In this document: positions 32,895 through 45,346 of the stretch, piece by piece
Layout: the number at the start of each line of letters is the position of its first letter
Position numbering within the stretch: the stretch's first letter is position 1
Assembly (NCBI GenBank): GCA_036245805.1
Contig: BTRK01000002.1
Span: 36,996,661 to 37,060,660 of the forward strand
From: Pristionchus mayeri
Lineage: Eukaryota; Nematoda; Chromadorea; Rhabditida; Neodiplogasteridae
Direction: 5' to 3'
Length of the DNA: 64,000 nucleotides
Program-made: the position numbers and the translations under genes
Notes under the pieces: model-generated
Told to the model about the DNA's origin: nothing
What the model saw: only the letters and a program-made list of their open reading frames with translations
The model's database searches: none

Positions 32895-35800
32895 ATGTCC
32901 TCTGCCGAATTCAACACCATCATCGTCCTTCACTCCCTCTTCTTCGGCGTTTCGGTCGTGCTCAACGGGTTCCTGCTATTCTGCATACTACGGTGAGTTG
33001 TTTCACCACTTTCCTTTGTTCATCCCCATAAAACCCTAGATCCTTAATAAAAAAGGATTCTCCCCGCATGGAAAGATGGAAGAATTTACTGAGTTCAAGA
33101 GATCTCTTGTCAAGAGAGCGCGCGGAACAGATGCATTTCTTCATTATGAGTGTTCCTGCTGTAATCCAAATAATAGAGTATCAAAGAAGCAAACGACTAT
33201 TTATTATGCCTGCAGAACCACAAAGAGCGCAGAGTCGCTTGTATTCCAATAAAGCTTGAAGATTAATCATATTTTCGAAATTCGTCAGGTTCACTCCCAA
33301 ATCAACCTTCTCCTTCTCCATCGTCATGGCTGTGCACGCCTTCTGGGATCTGGCTGGAACCACGTCTTGCTTCCTCTCCATGTCACGGTAATTGCATCTT
33401 CTGTTTGTAAATTTAAAAAAAAGAAAAAATAGCCTTAAGCGTTAGGAACTATCCAAGTGTTCCTTCTCAATTTGATTCGTGCACTTTTTCTTCATTGTCT
33501 TGTAAAACTCGGCAGCCTTAGTAGTTCCGGTTCCTGTCTAAGACACTATGCATAGTCCATTCGTTATCATTCATGCCTCAACGATTTTGGCATCATTCAA
33601 CGTCGCAGGAACCGATGTTATTGAAGCGTGAAATTAGCTCTTGGAAAGAGCAATGATCTAGTTTTCATGATGTGCCGGAAATCAGGGAATCAGAGAGTCC
33701 TAGATGCCAGTACTTCCGTCTTCAAAATGACGTCATGATGATGCTTACGCAATAATTAATTCATACGCCTCAGCAGTCTTGCAACTCCCAGTTGCATTTT
33801 CCCCACGTAATTGCTATTTTTTGGCTCAGCAAAACGCTCGAGTCTGCAGTTTTCTTGCCTATTCCATTGCTGATTCTGCACATTTGGGAACGTTTTTTTT
33901 CATATCAACGGAATTGATTTTATGATTTCCTAATTTCTGGAACAATACTTATCATAGCGCAATACAAAATCTCAATAAATAAAAGGAATTCTCAGAAGTC
34001 CACCTTCCAGAACACTGTCCACTTTGGAAATAATATCATCATCGCAAGCAAATTTACTTTTATGCACCAACGGTTATGGTTCACGGGATGTGTTGTCGTA
34101 TGAGCCATTATTATAGCATTATTCTTAGATTGTGCAAATCCGCTTTTTGGTGCCTGTGGAAGGGAAATTTCAGGACCAAGTCCGATTCATGACACGAAAA
34201 TTAGCAAAATACCGATGACGAGAACAATGCAACGAGCTTCATACGCATGAGACAACAAACAAATATTGTGAATAATTTTTAATGGAAAGGATGAACCATT
34301 GAAATTGAAACATCACGCAAGTCTCTGAAAATTAGAATACACCATGAAACACACTTGAATCAATCTCTAAACAATGCAGGATTCTCAATCTCGAAACGCG
34401 GATCGTGCTCATCTCTCACGGTCCGTGCATCCTCTACTCCACTCGACTCTGCTATCTCGCCTACGACGGATATCTCAGCTCGGCTGCTGCTGTGGTTAGT
34501 AGAGTTTGATAAATGGACCGTCGTTTCTTGATTTGAAATACACTATCAACTCTAGACTGGTCTAGAAATTGTGTGATATGAAGAGACGAATATCGTCTGT
34601 AGTGGTCAGTTATTGAAAAAAAATCGAAATCGAGTAGTCCAAGTTGTGTCTAGGATGAGTTACGCTTCATGCTAGTGTTATGTCGATTGAAAACTTTTGA
34701 AAGTAATGGGACCGGGGAAGCCGAGAACAATTCAAAATTCAAAAAAAGTTTTCCTTCTCAGTTCTACACGAACATGTGCTCATTCCGCGTGCGATTCTTC
34801 ATTCTGAGGGATGGATCGATAAAGACTTCGCATGTTGTGAAGTAGGTTACCGTATAATTGGCTACCGTATCCGAAGAGCCGTATAGAAAAGAAGCTGAAT
34901 AATTAATTAACCTAGTTGTGTTTCAGGCTTCTCCTCCTATTCGTTGGTCCGCACAACCTGGCACTCTTCGTAAGTATTTCGTCACAATATTATCAGATCA
35001 GACGCGAGGTAGTGCCACATTTATGTCATCAAGAGAATTGAATTCGAGTTTTGAGCACCAAATTGAGATTTGAAATTTGGGTAATCGTGAAGGTTTTGTG
35101 AAAAGAAAATTAACAAAATAGTGCACAATTCTCGAGTGGGCGATGTAGATATTCAATAATATTTTTGAAATTTTCAGATCGGATTAGCCGTCTCACAAAT
35201 TCCTGATGTCGAAGCGGCTTCATTGATAGAGAAGTACACCGACTACAATACCACCGGACTGATTATTACTGGTAATAGTGCTTGATATTTGTTAATTTTT
35301 GCGTTTTATGTTAGTGAACTCAAATACAACCGGACATGTCTAGTAATTTTCGCAGAATTGTTTTCACCAAATGCAAATTCCACTGACATTTGGCTAGATT
35401 CTGAGCTCTAGTTATAGCGAACTTTCGGAGGTTGAAAGATAGGCTTTTTTCAGTGCAGCTTTACTGAAATTTGGTTAGTTTTTGAGCTTTAGTTATAGTG
35501 ACCTTAGCAATTTGCTAGTTTGAGATCTTGAAAGATCTTAGCAAGAGCACCCTGTGGTACTTTCTATTGACATTTGGCGTTGAAGGGATTGTAAGGTCAC
35601 GAAAACTTCACCACTGCAGACTGTTAATCCTCAGATACGATGATATTCTTGGAATAATTGAACAACAAGAATTCTCCGGAGAATTGTGCGTAGATGCTCG
35701 TCGTTTTTTTTCGCGTTCAGACAAATGAGGGCATTACCACGGCACAGCGTGTCAAAGGGGGGAATAAAACTCATTTGCTTGGCAGAATTAATCCCCTTCA

Positions 35801-38800
35801 TTGGCGGACAATGGGAGCGGCGAACAATAGAACACGAACTCACGTGGGCGGACCTTCACAGAAGTTTGCGTGAGAAACCGGCTGCGCATCCAAAACACAT
35901 TTCCCGAGAGAAGACACGGCAGGATATGGACCTGGCGGTCACCAAACGGCTCAACTTTTCACCAGATGGACTTCGTTGCAACGCCTGTATCGGCGAGAGT
36001 TGTCAACTGTGGTGTTGTTGGTCGCTTTGAGTTTGACTCCGATCATCGCCTTGTCCGACTGTGCCTCTCCCTCCCCAACAAGATGCGGAAGCAACGATGC
36101 AAGAAGCGGTTTGAATTCGATAAAACCGCCTTCACTGCAAATGCAAATCTCCTTGCTTCCCTGCCCCTTGCCCGTCCAACCTCAGCCATTGACGCCTATC
36201 ACAAGATTCAACCGTTTACGAAGACTGCGGCAAACAACTGTTGGCGAGATCGGCACTCCCCTCCATGGATATCTCGCGAAACCCGAAATCTTCTCTTCTC
36301 CGATCCAATCCGCAATCCAACGTAGCCCACTCCGTCACATGCCGAGCTGCCCGAATGAGTCTCTCGAACGACATCAGAAGGAGAAAAGAATCACAAGCAA
36401 GGCAAGCTGCAATAATGGGTAGAAGCATTGTCAAGTCAATGCTCAACTTGCAATCATCCCGAAAGAGACTACTAGTCCCCGACGCAGTTACTGGTGCTCT
36501 CTCACAAGAAGCAACAAAGCTCGCCGTCCGTACTTTCTTCGAGGAACTCTACAATGCTACAGTTGAAATGCCACTGACGATCCCTCCTCATCCGCCTTTC
36601 CCTCTTCCACCCTTCCAAATCGATGAGACAGGAGATGCGCTTTCTCGCCTCAAATGCGGACATTCGCCCGGTTCCGATTCAATTCTGCCCGATATGCTGT
36701 ACCTCTCTCGAGATCACCTCGCCCCAGTGCTCGCGGACTTGCTCAACCACCTAACAGCCGGTGACTCAGTGCCCCAAGATTTAGTCGAAGCTGTCGTGTC
36801 TCTTATCCACAAGAAAGGTGACCCTACAAACATCAGCAACTTCAGACCTATCTCGCTGCTTACCGTAACCCTGAAGGCTGCAACCCGTGTGATCTTGAGA
36901 AGAATGGAGAAATCGCTTGAAGAGACTGAGTCCTCCACCCAAACTGGCTTTCGGAAAGGGCGCAGTACCCTCAATAACCTACACGCTGTAAAGCAAGTAG
37001 CAGAGCGTGCCCACGAATACGGTATTCCCTTGTATCTCGGTTTCGTGGACTTCCGTAAGGCATTCGATTGTGTGGAATGGAGCGCGGTATGGCAATCCCT
37101 ATGGATATCTGGGGTCCATCCTACCCTCATCCACCTCCTCCGCCGCCTCTACGAGTCCTCGACAACCCTTATCCGAGTCAACGAGGATCTCGTCCCAGTC
37201 AGAATCAGAAGAGGAGTTCGTCAAGGCGACACCCTTTCCCCTCGCTTGTTCAACGTAGTCCTTCGCTCAGCAATGAATGACATCGATTGGGAGAATGATG
37301 GACTCAAGATTGATGGGAGAAACCTAAGCCACCTTGAGTACGCGGATGACATCGTCCTAATTGCAAAATCAAGGCCTGAACTGAAGCGAATGTTGAGGAA
37401 GCTAATGGAGGCATGCTCACGCGTCGGTCTAGAAGTAAATGCTTCCAAAACCGTTCTTCTCACATCGTGTAGCACCACTCGAGCACCCATTACAATCGAC
37501 AATCTGACATTCAACTTTGTCACTTCCACTACATATCTTGGTGGGAGAATCTCGCTCCCCCTCGATCACTCGGATGAAATTGAGCACAGGATACGCCTGG
37601 GATGGCTCGCTTGGTCCAAGCTCTCTACTCTGCTCTCTTCTCGCCTGCTTCCTATGAAGACTAAGAGGAGACTCTTCGAAAGTTGTATCTCTTCAACAGT
37701 GCTTTACGGGTCAGAAGTCTGGGCGCTGCGAGCCAGTGAAAAGGAACGGCTTAGTGTGACTCAAAGAAAAATGGAGCGAAAAATGTTGGGCATAACTCTG
37801 ATGGATCGATGGAGAAACGAGAACGTGCGCAATGCGACGAAAGTGCGGGATTGGAACAAAGAAGCGCTGAAAAGGAAAGCTCAGTGGGCGTTGAAGATTA
37901 GGAGAATGGAGCTAGATGAGTGGACCAGAGCGTCTACGGTATGGATCCCCTACAACAGGAGCCGTCCCCAGGGTCAGCCGAGAACGCGTTGGCGAGATGA
38001 CCTCAGAAGAACAATTGGCCCCCACAGGTGGTCTGCAACGACCGACGAATTCCGACCTATCCTCACCTAGCGTTAACGCCTGAAGTGATAAATATTGATT
38101 GATCGATTGATTGAACAATAGAACGAGACAATGGAAGCGCTGTGAAATGCAGAGTTTTCGGAATGTTAGCTCATGCCACCGCTGACTGGGATCGAAATTG
38201 ACCAATCGGGCAGGTCAGATTGTTCGGAAGGGGTTTAGGCAACTTCCTGCACAATCGCCATGTCCATAACTGTATTCCCTTTTGAGTTAATAGCACTGCA
38301 GTGGGCAAAACAGTCGATTTTAGTCGTTTTCACAGGGTTTTCGGAACGTTAGCTCATGCCACCGTTGACTGAGATCGAAATTAGCCAATTGGCCAGATCG
38401 GATTGTGCGGAAGGGGTTTAGGCAACTTCCTGCACAATCGCCGTGTCCAAAACTTCATTCCCTATTGAGTTAATAGCTCTAGACTGAGCCAAACTACCGC
38501 CTCATCACAATTTGTTTCAGATTTCGATTATGTTTCAGCCAAATAATAATGAAAGATTTTGTCACTCGTTTGATCGAACAGTCTTTTAACTACGTTTCAG
38601 AGGTCAATAACTATTGGGTTTTCTGATTTTCTCGAAATATAGCCGTCATCAGAGTTGAAATATGTTTCGCTAAATCAATAATATATTATGTCTAATATTT
38701 TTGAAATGAGGGTTAATTTTAACCGACCGACTATAGAGGTGATAATGAGCCACAATGAGAGGGTGAGTTCGATCCGAGAATCGATCTGCCACGCAAATGA

Positions 38801-40238
38801 ACTTTCTTCCCCCCTCTGACACGCTGTGCACGGGATTGCTCACGATGGGCGATTAAAGGATTCGAATTGGGACTTGGGGGAAATTAACAATGAACTCACA
38901 CAGGAAAAAAAAAACTGTGATGGACAAGGAAGCAATGATAAATGGATGTTCTCTGAATGTAGAACCAACAACTTTTGTAAACATTGATCTTTGATCTCTC
39001 GTTCAGGCACTCTCCCGATAACCTCAATCGGAGTAGGATACGCTCACTTTCTCTGCGTTTTCTTCATTCTTCCGGCCCTATTTATCGTGTGGAAGCTTCG
39101 GTGAGAATCAAATTTTCTTCTTCTAGTGATCCATTCCTGGCTTCAATAAAGTTGACTTTGTTCATTAGAAAATGTTTCAGTTCTCACACTGTTTCCACCC
39201 TCAACAGCGTCGCTCCCAACATGAGTGCCAATACGGTCCAGATGCAGAAGAGATTCGTCAAGGTGCGCACTTTTCCACTACTTTGAACGACCTCTCTTCT
39301 ACACACATTAGGAAATTATAGTTAGATAAATATAAGGGATTTGATTTGTCTAGTGCGCATGCTATTCAGTTGATTATTTTGTGCCCAGGTATCTCTCTAC
39401 TACCCTCATCGTATTCCTTCAGTTGCTGACCCTGCAAGCGATGACTCCTCTGCTCCCTGTCGCTTCTGCCTTTGCATACGTCTTCAAGCAGAGTCTGCAG
39501 ATACACCATCCAGTACTCGAGGCATCCGATCAGATGGTTAGTCGGGGGTTGGAAATACGAGATGAGCGATTTCGAAGGCGCGTGCGAAGCGTAGCATGCT
39601 CGCTACCCTGTCTCGAATTACTGACCCTAATTGGAGTAGAAGGGAAGGGAGAAATTCTGAGTGACTTTTAAATGAAGTATCCAGAACTTTTCGCTTTCCC
39701 AGCAAAATGTGGAGCAGGTCGTTCCGTTAGGTTTCACGAGTTAATGTTCTTCTTGCCCAATATTGTTGCTGATAATTGCCGGGATGAGGTTTCTCGAGAA
39801 AAATAATAAAACAATTTCAGTATGCCGAGCTTCCAGCCATTGTGAATCCGCTAATCGTTTTCTGCTATCTTCCGACTTACTCGAGGCGAGTTTCATTCAG
39901 TTCCATTTTTCGTTATTCCCATGATTCCATGATTATGGGAACACCTAATCACCCCTTCCCAATCTCCTCTCCCCCCAGCCCATAACCTCCAAATGTATCT
40001 TCTACATCTGCGTGTTCTCGATATCTCTCTGATTTACTGAATATTCCAGAGTCTTCCGTGATTTGCTGAAGCGATTCAAGAACCCTGCATTGATTGGAGT
40101 CGCCTCTATACTGAATGCGTAAGTGGAATCACTGATTTATTGAATCGATAAACATATATTCTTGATTACAGGAATAAACAGTCCTTCTCATCTTCCAATT
40201 CGAGTTCGAACCAGCAAGGTGTCAGCCAACTGAAGTGA
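32895..40238 (+). CDS. Srd-class 7TM chemoreceptor, 12 exons, about 350 residues
   Basis: Exons: 32895-32992, 33289-33387, 34380-34494, 34762-34841, 34927-34969, 35178-35271, 39007-39100, 39181-39262, 39389-39536, 39821-39885, 40050-40118, 40172-40238. It is a predicted sensory-neuron membrane receptor. Srd traits: LISHGPC with TRLCYLAYD in TM3, FRVRFFILRDG after it, LTLQAMTPLLP in TM6 and NPLIVFCYLPTYSR at the end of TM7. All junctions are in phase except 8/9, where one extra base (G at 39389) would shift the frame. Skipping that base gives exactly 351 codons. Either the acceptor is unusual or a one-base error or mutation exists. Intron 10 starts with GC (GCGAGT). Intron 6 holds an RTE element. 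Class is from motif memory. Confidence 0.75.
35690..38116 (+). mobile_element. RTE-type non-LTR retrotransposon, 5'-truncated
   Basis: It holds an endonuclease remnant (SDHRLV), reverse transcriptase and a 3' tail of TTGATTGATCGATTGATTGA repeats (about 38095-38116), which is the usual RTE end. The 5' boundary is not clear; about 35.7 kb is where retroelement-like frames begin. It lies in sense orientation in intron 6 of the Srd gene. Confidence 0.8.
35870..38070 (+). pseudogene. RTE endonuclease/reverse transcriptase, frameshifted
   Basis: The frame at 35870-36325 carries the end of the endonuclease (FDSDHRLVRLCLSLP) and the linker (WISRETRNLLFSD). The frame changes near 36300 to the long frame 36241-38070 (609 codons). 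That holds the RT: FRPISLL, QTGFRKGRST, FVDFRKAFDCVEW, GVRQGDTLSPRLFN, the catalytic EYADDIVLI and GLEVNASKT, then the RTE C-terminal region (RKMLGITLMDRW, QGQPRTRWRDD). The N-terminal endonuclease is missing and the frame is broken, so the copy is dead although the RT part is well preserved. The enzyme would copy RNA at a nicked target. Confidence 0.9.
38153..38505. repeat. 183-bp tandem duplication
   Basis: The unit starts GTTTTCGGAATGTTAGCTCA and recurs from 38336 with GTTTTCGGAACGTTAGCTCA, including GGTTTAGGCAACTTCCTGCA in both. It lies just behind the RTE tail in the same intron. Confidence 0.85.
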
Positions 40239-40733
40239 TTCGAAGCAATTTGTGATTCAAATTAATGGATGATACGTACTTTTCTGCAGCAATTTAGTTG
40301 TTTTCGCAGTATGTTTCCGCATATGTTATGTGAATATGCCACTCTACTGAAATAGCACCTCGGACTCTTCCACTTTATTCCACGACACTAATTACATTAG
40401 CCGTTTCTGATCGCACGACACATGAATGCTGTATGAGTCACGATGTAACAAATTCGACTTTCAACAAAACATCTTCCGTTCCGATCTAACGTTGATTGTA
40501 GTCTCGCATAAAGTTACAAAAGTATCTCATGTTTGGGTTAAATAAAAAAAAACTGTTCGATGTTCCAAGTAACTTCGAAGATCTTCTTCTACGCCTTCAT
40601 TAATTCCCATCCTGATGATCGCGATTGAGGATACGTTGAATAAGCAGAAAGGAGTCCTTTCAAAGGACGGTAAGATGGGAATACCATCGGGAGGTTCTCA
40701 AAGTTCTCGTGAAACGCTCCAGATTAAGCTCTG

Positions 40734-40963
40734 GTTTCTTCAAACCAGTAGGTGGGTCAGGTGGTTCACTGGTTAACTAGTGATTAGCCTAAACTCCACC
40801 CATTCTAACTAGTTAACCAGTGCCCTGACCAGTTGGTAACCAGTGCCGTGACCAGTTGGTAAACAGTGCCCTGACCAGTCGGTAACCAGTGCTCTGACCA
40901 GTTGGTAACCAGTGCCCTGATGAGTTGGTGGGGATATGCCCACCTACTGGTTGGAAGAAACCA
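40734..40963. repeat. Foldback with a 23-bp minisatellite core
   Basis: Outer inverted repeats (GGTTTCTTCAAACCAGTAGG and CCTACTGGTTGGAAGAAACC) enclose about five copies of a 23-bp unit containing AGTTGGTAACCAGTGCCCTG. The start of the core also has a smaller inverted GTTAACTAGT/ACTAGTTAAC pair. No coding. Confidence 0.85.
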
Positions 40964-41769
40964 GAAATCATATCAGTCTTTCCATTTGCCGTTCTCTCTC
41001 GTTTCCTCTGTCGTTTGAATTTTTTCGAGCTTTATTTTTTCCAAAAGTCATAAAAAAATCACAAAAATATGTGCTATTGTCTTTTGCTTTACTATTGGAT
41101 ATCGAGCCCTTCGTGTTGTGCATACGTTATATTAGTTATTTCAAGTCGAATTCATGATAGGAAACGAATAGGCACTTCTTCTGTTTCAGGCCACCACTCC
41201 CCCTCCCTCATCTAAACCACTCATTTCTAGGTATTATTTCATGATTTTCGGCCGTTCAACCCCTCAATGATGGTTCGGGAATGGGAAATGAGAGGAGAGT
41301 GGAGGGGGGGGGGGTGGCCAGAAACCGAAGAAGTTCCATCAAATCGAATTACGTAACAACTGTGATGTGCTGAACACTGTGCGATCTGCGAAAAATCTGT
41401 ACGATCGAACTCCGAATTGAGATGTTTGTGAAGAGAAGCATCGGAGCGAGACTGAGGTACCTGAACACTACTTATTCTGGAGGAAATTTCCAAAGTTTTT
41501 GCCATATGGTTTTGCACAACTGATGACATGTTGAAACGTGATCACGCTCACTAGTCTATTGTTTCGCGCTCATTCGTTCTATCAATTGTCTATCCCTAAT
41601 AGTTCGTTTTTTTCCTTCCTGATGATGAGCTCAATGCTCGAGTCGTCTCACTAATCTTCGATGAGAATCAACTCATCCTGTCCTAACTCTGCCACACGAA
41701 TATTTCAAGTAGTCCCACATAGTCATCGCAAGAATAACCGAGTATTCTCTTCCTATTTAAAATACTTAC

Positions 41770-43568
41770 TTGAGGTCAGTGAGCCAAGGCAGTTGGTAAA
41801 TAATGCTCAGTCTGTTGAGTGCATTGTAGGGATAGAATGAGAAGTCGATGTACATGTACAGCTGAAATTATCAATTACCGGCTTCGTGGTAGAACTGGCA
41901 GGAATTTCTCACTGACCATAGCCGCCATGTATGGAATGCTGAAGATGAGGGAAGATAAGCCAACTATGAAGAAGTTGCGCTCGATTTTGGAATTTCTGCA
42001 TGTTAGTGTATTATTGGCTCGTTTGCAGAGCAATTTTCGCAAAACTGCGCTTGCACTGGCCGCATGATCACATCGAATGATAACCAAAGATAGTACCCTT
42101 CCCCATATGTCCAAAGAAGGTTTCCGAGATCTCGAAAATGCTTTCGTGATTTTCTCCAGAAGGGTTCTTTTGTGGTTATCACTCGGAACGTGATCATTCG
42201 ATCTAGTGCCACTGCACTTCCCACCTCGATTTGGAGAAGAAACAGAGTCGAATCATGCATGCAGCGTAGAAAATCGATGAGGGCACAGTGCATACAACAG
42301 TTACCAGCGCCATATTCAGCCATACTTCGTGCTGCAAATATATTTCATGAAACTTCACCAAATATACAAATTATCAGGTATGCTCCTCGGAGTGGGATTC
42401 TAACCAATAACATTTTATTAAGAATGTTATGTACGATATTATCGTTGGTGTTCTAGGAAACATTATTTTATCTAATCAGAGATCAATTGCACTGATTGCT
42501 ATGCATTTATTTTCCAATTTTTTAGAGCTTTCAGTAATAGTGATTTGAAAATTTGAAAATATTTTTAAATGAAAATATAAATTTTCCTTTACATTATGGC
42601 TCCAGACGACGCCTAGAACGTAGACCGGTTCCCATCTGTCCCTGACGAATTCTAGTGGGTCGTATAGGAGAAACCACGTGGGGACGATCGAAAGGAGAAG
42701 ACAGAGTAGAATGAGGAGGAACAAATTGCGACGACACCAAATCTGATGAATCTTTGTACGTTGCCTAGTTGGATTACCATGCATTTTACGATCTCTTCAT
42801 TCCGCATACTCTCTCGCCGGTGAGACAGCGCGAAAGAGTATGCGGAATAAAGAGATCGTGAAATTTTGTGCGCACTCCAGATAAATACCTGATCGTGACG
42901 AAGGGGCAAGAAAATCGCCGTGAAACGATTAAGAGCCATCAAGACTCCCAGAAATTGGGAAAGAGCGTTGAGAAAGTAGTAGAGCCTGAAAAATTAGAGA
43001 AAATTCCGGGCAGTAAAATAAGATGCCTCTGGTAAGAATATCACCTATAATATTCCAAAATAATCCCTAGAAAACTTGAACACTAAGTTCCGGGAGTTGT
43101 ACCATTCGGTAAGGGATCATTTCTTCGCAGGGCATTAAATTAAGCAAGATCAATATTTGAAGCTACTAACATGTGAAGTGGAGCGATCCAATCTTGCCGT
43201 CCCCGCAAATCGTTGTAGAAACCATTGACAATTGAGTACATGGGGAGTCGGTAAAATATGCTCCCTAGCAGGCAAGCAAAAATATCCTGAAACCAAACTC
43301 CTTTCTTATGAATTGCACTTGAGGTTGGATAACAGTCGGTCAATTTTGAAGTCAATTTTGTTTTCAATTTTGATCAATTTTCAATAACGGCTGTCAATTT
43401 TGAAGAAACTGTGCTCACCACAATAGCAGTCACGCTGAAAATTAAGTAGAACCTGGAGCAGAATATCTGTCCGTGTCGAAATATGACGAATAGTTCGAGG
43501 ATGTAAAGATAAATGAGGATGGGGAGATACGCAGCGTAGATGAGAACAACCCAAGGATTTACTTTCAT
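41770..43568 (-). CDS. Srg/Srv-like 7TM chemoreceptor
   Basis: Minus-strand exons: 43568-43419 (start MKVNPWVVLIY, TM1), 43286-43171 (ACLLGSIFYRLPMYS, TM2), 42985-42889 (LYYFLNALSQFLGVLMALNR in TM3, then LPLRHDQ), 42742-42593 (NLFLLILLCLLLSIVP, TM4 and ECL2), a TM5 region about 42120-42020 not resolved, 41995-41917 (KIERNFFIVGLSSLIFSIPY, TM6) and 41860-41770 (TM7). The first four junctions are in phase. The ALNRFTAIFLP motif after TM3 is the Srg/Srv signature. A 65-bp hairpin repeat lies in intron 3. The C-terminal exon was not identified. Confidence 0.65.
42788..42859. repeat. 65-bp hairpin repeat, copy 3
   Basis: ACGATCTCTTCATTCCGCAT and its near complement form about 30-base arms with a few mismatches. 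It lies in a receptor intron. Confidence 0.75.
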
Positions 43569-43899
43569 TCTGCAAGAAGAAATGTCAATGAGAAACATAT
43601 CAATACTATCGTAAAACGGTGTGATTTTTCAGATGCAAAATGGAGGAAATTCATTATGAAGGCTCAATCAAGACTAGGACTGATGTTATGATGCCCAGTC
43701 GTCCGAGAAACGAACCAAGCCCAATAAGGATGTGCGGAATCCGCGCAAATATTACGAAGATTTCCCGGATTTGTGAGTGCGCGCGTACGTGAACATACGA
43801 AATGAAGTTCGCATCATACTCCACGTTCACATCAGAGTTCATAACAACAATCGTGAGTATTGCACTGAAGTTGAAGGTAAACACGGGATTCATGGTGTG

Positions 43900-44460
43900 G
43901 GAGCACGTATAGCACGAGAAATCTGAACGTGATTCTTCACATTAATCTTTCGTAGCAACTTTGACTAGTGTAAAGAAATTCATTGAACATACTAGGAACA
44001 AGATTCATCTCTAGTCAGTGAGCTTACAAGGACATACTTTATTCACCGGCGGGATAGGGGTTACCTCGAGTACAACGTCCCCTGGTAGGATTTGTATTTA
44101 CGGATATGGAATATGGGCATGAATAACGTTTCTCAGTTTGAATAGAATCTAAGCAGGAGATGCGATTTCCCGGATTCGTATTTGTAGTAGTGCGTGCGCG
44201 CGCAAATTCTAAGTGAAGGTCGCACCAAACTTATTCACATCAATTTTACAAGTTCACATCAATTTTCGCTTGATTAACTGTGACTACTGCATTGAAGTTG
44301 TGTAAAGACACGGAAAAATACTTTCACCAGTTAGATGCTAAGAAGTATATTTTCTGTTACGCAAGATACAGTGTAAAGACTGCTTCAGATGGTCTACTTG
44401 AGTATGAAGGGGATACTCTATCCTTGCCATGGCTCTCGATGGTGCTATTACTATGTAGAA
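43900..44460. other. Gene-free stretch upstream of the Srg/Srv-like gene
   Basis: A diverged duplicate of about 100 bases links 43755-43880 and 44165-44300 (GATTTCCCGGATT, GTGCGCGCG, TGCATTGAAGTTG). No exon was recognised. Confidence 0.4.
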
Positions 44461-44469
44461 AAAAGACAA

Positions 44470-44517
44470 AATGTCTGTCTGTCAGTGGGTATGTCTGTCT
44501 GTCTGTCTGTCTGTCCG
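44470..44517. repeat. (GTCT)n microsatellite
   Basis: Runs of TGTC/TCTG units, interrupted once by AGTGGGTA. Confidence 0.85.
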
Positions 44518-44519
44518 TA

Positions 44520-45085
44520 ACGCTCGTTTTTCGCGAATATCTTTGCTCAAAATCAACGCCCAGAGCCCGCACAGGTACCATTGGGACCGCCTTGCCCACC
44601 GCTATCTTTTCCATATCTTACATCATCACTATGCAATATGACGCAATCGATATTTCGCAATATGTCGTAATTTTCGTTTTTCGCGCATATTTCGCTTCAA
44701 ACGCATCGTCCAGATCCCGGACCTTGACCAATCGACTCCCTCAGAGTGAGTTCTTTCAAAATTTGATATTACGTCATCATTATGCAATATGATGCAATAA
44801 TCGTTTTTCGCCAATATCTCGCTTCAAAGTGGTCGCCCTGACCCCGGACCTTGACCATTAGACACCCCAGAGTGAGTTCTTTCAAAATTTGATATTAGGT
44901 AATCATTATGCAATATGATGCAATAATCGTTTTTCACCCATATCTCGCTTCAAAGTGGTCGCCCTGACCCCGGACCTTGACCGTTAGACACCCCAGAGTG
45001 AGTTCTTTCAAAATTTCATATTACGTCATTATGTACGTAATATGAAATTTTGAAAGAAGTCACTCTGGGGTGCCTCGGGGGGGGA
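44520..45085. repeat. About 126-bp tandem repeat, 3-4 units, ending in a short inverted repeat
   Basis: TATGCAATATGATGCAATAA recurs at 44781 and 44907, and CGGACCTTGACC with CAGAGTGAGTTCTTTCAAAA recurs in each unit. The last unit folds back at 45020-45062 (TTACGTCATTATGTACGTAA). It abuts the left end of the big palindrome. Confidence 0.8.
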
Positions 45086-45346
45086 TCATATGGAACAGAA
45101 AAAAATCAACTCTTAATGGTGACTACTAGTCTTAGACATGTTTTATGAGGCGTGGTCTACGTAGTTAGTTCAAATATCACCTGTGACGCGTGAGCAGTAG
45201 CGTGCATAGCAACGCGATGAACGTGTACAACTTAATTGTTTTTAGAAAAAAATATTGTCACATTTGTTTTGGTGTTATATCGTTCGAGTTCCGCAGATTT
45301 TATATATTGGTATCTTAGCCACTTAATTTCTTCGAAATTTACTCAC

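Noticed and set aside
35820..35834. AACAATAGAAC shared with 38115 as an RTE target duplication
   Set aside because: The left copy lies inside retroelement-like sequence rather than at its border, so it is probably chance.
40734..40963. CRISPR-like repeat
   Set aside because: Units are contiguous 23-bp tandems without spacers, framed by inverted repeats.
43654..43893. 79-codon minus-strand frame with a start and hydrophobic end
   Set aside because: No splice support; part of a diverged duplicated segment also seen at 44165-44300.
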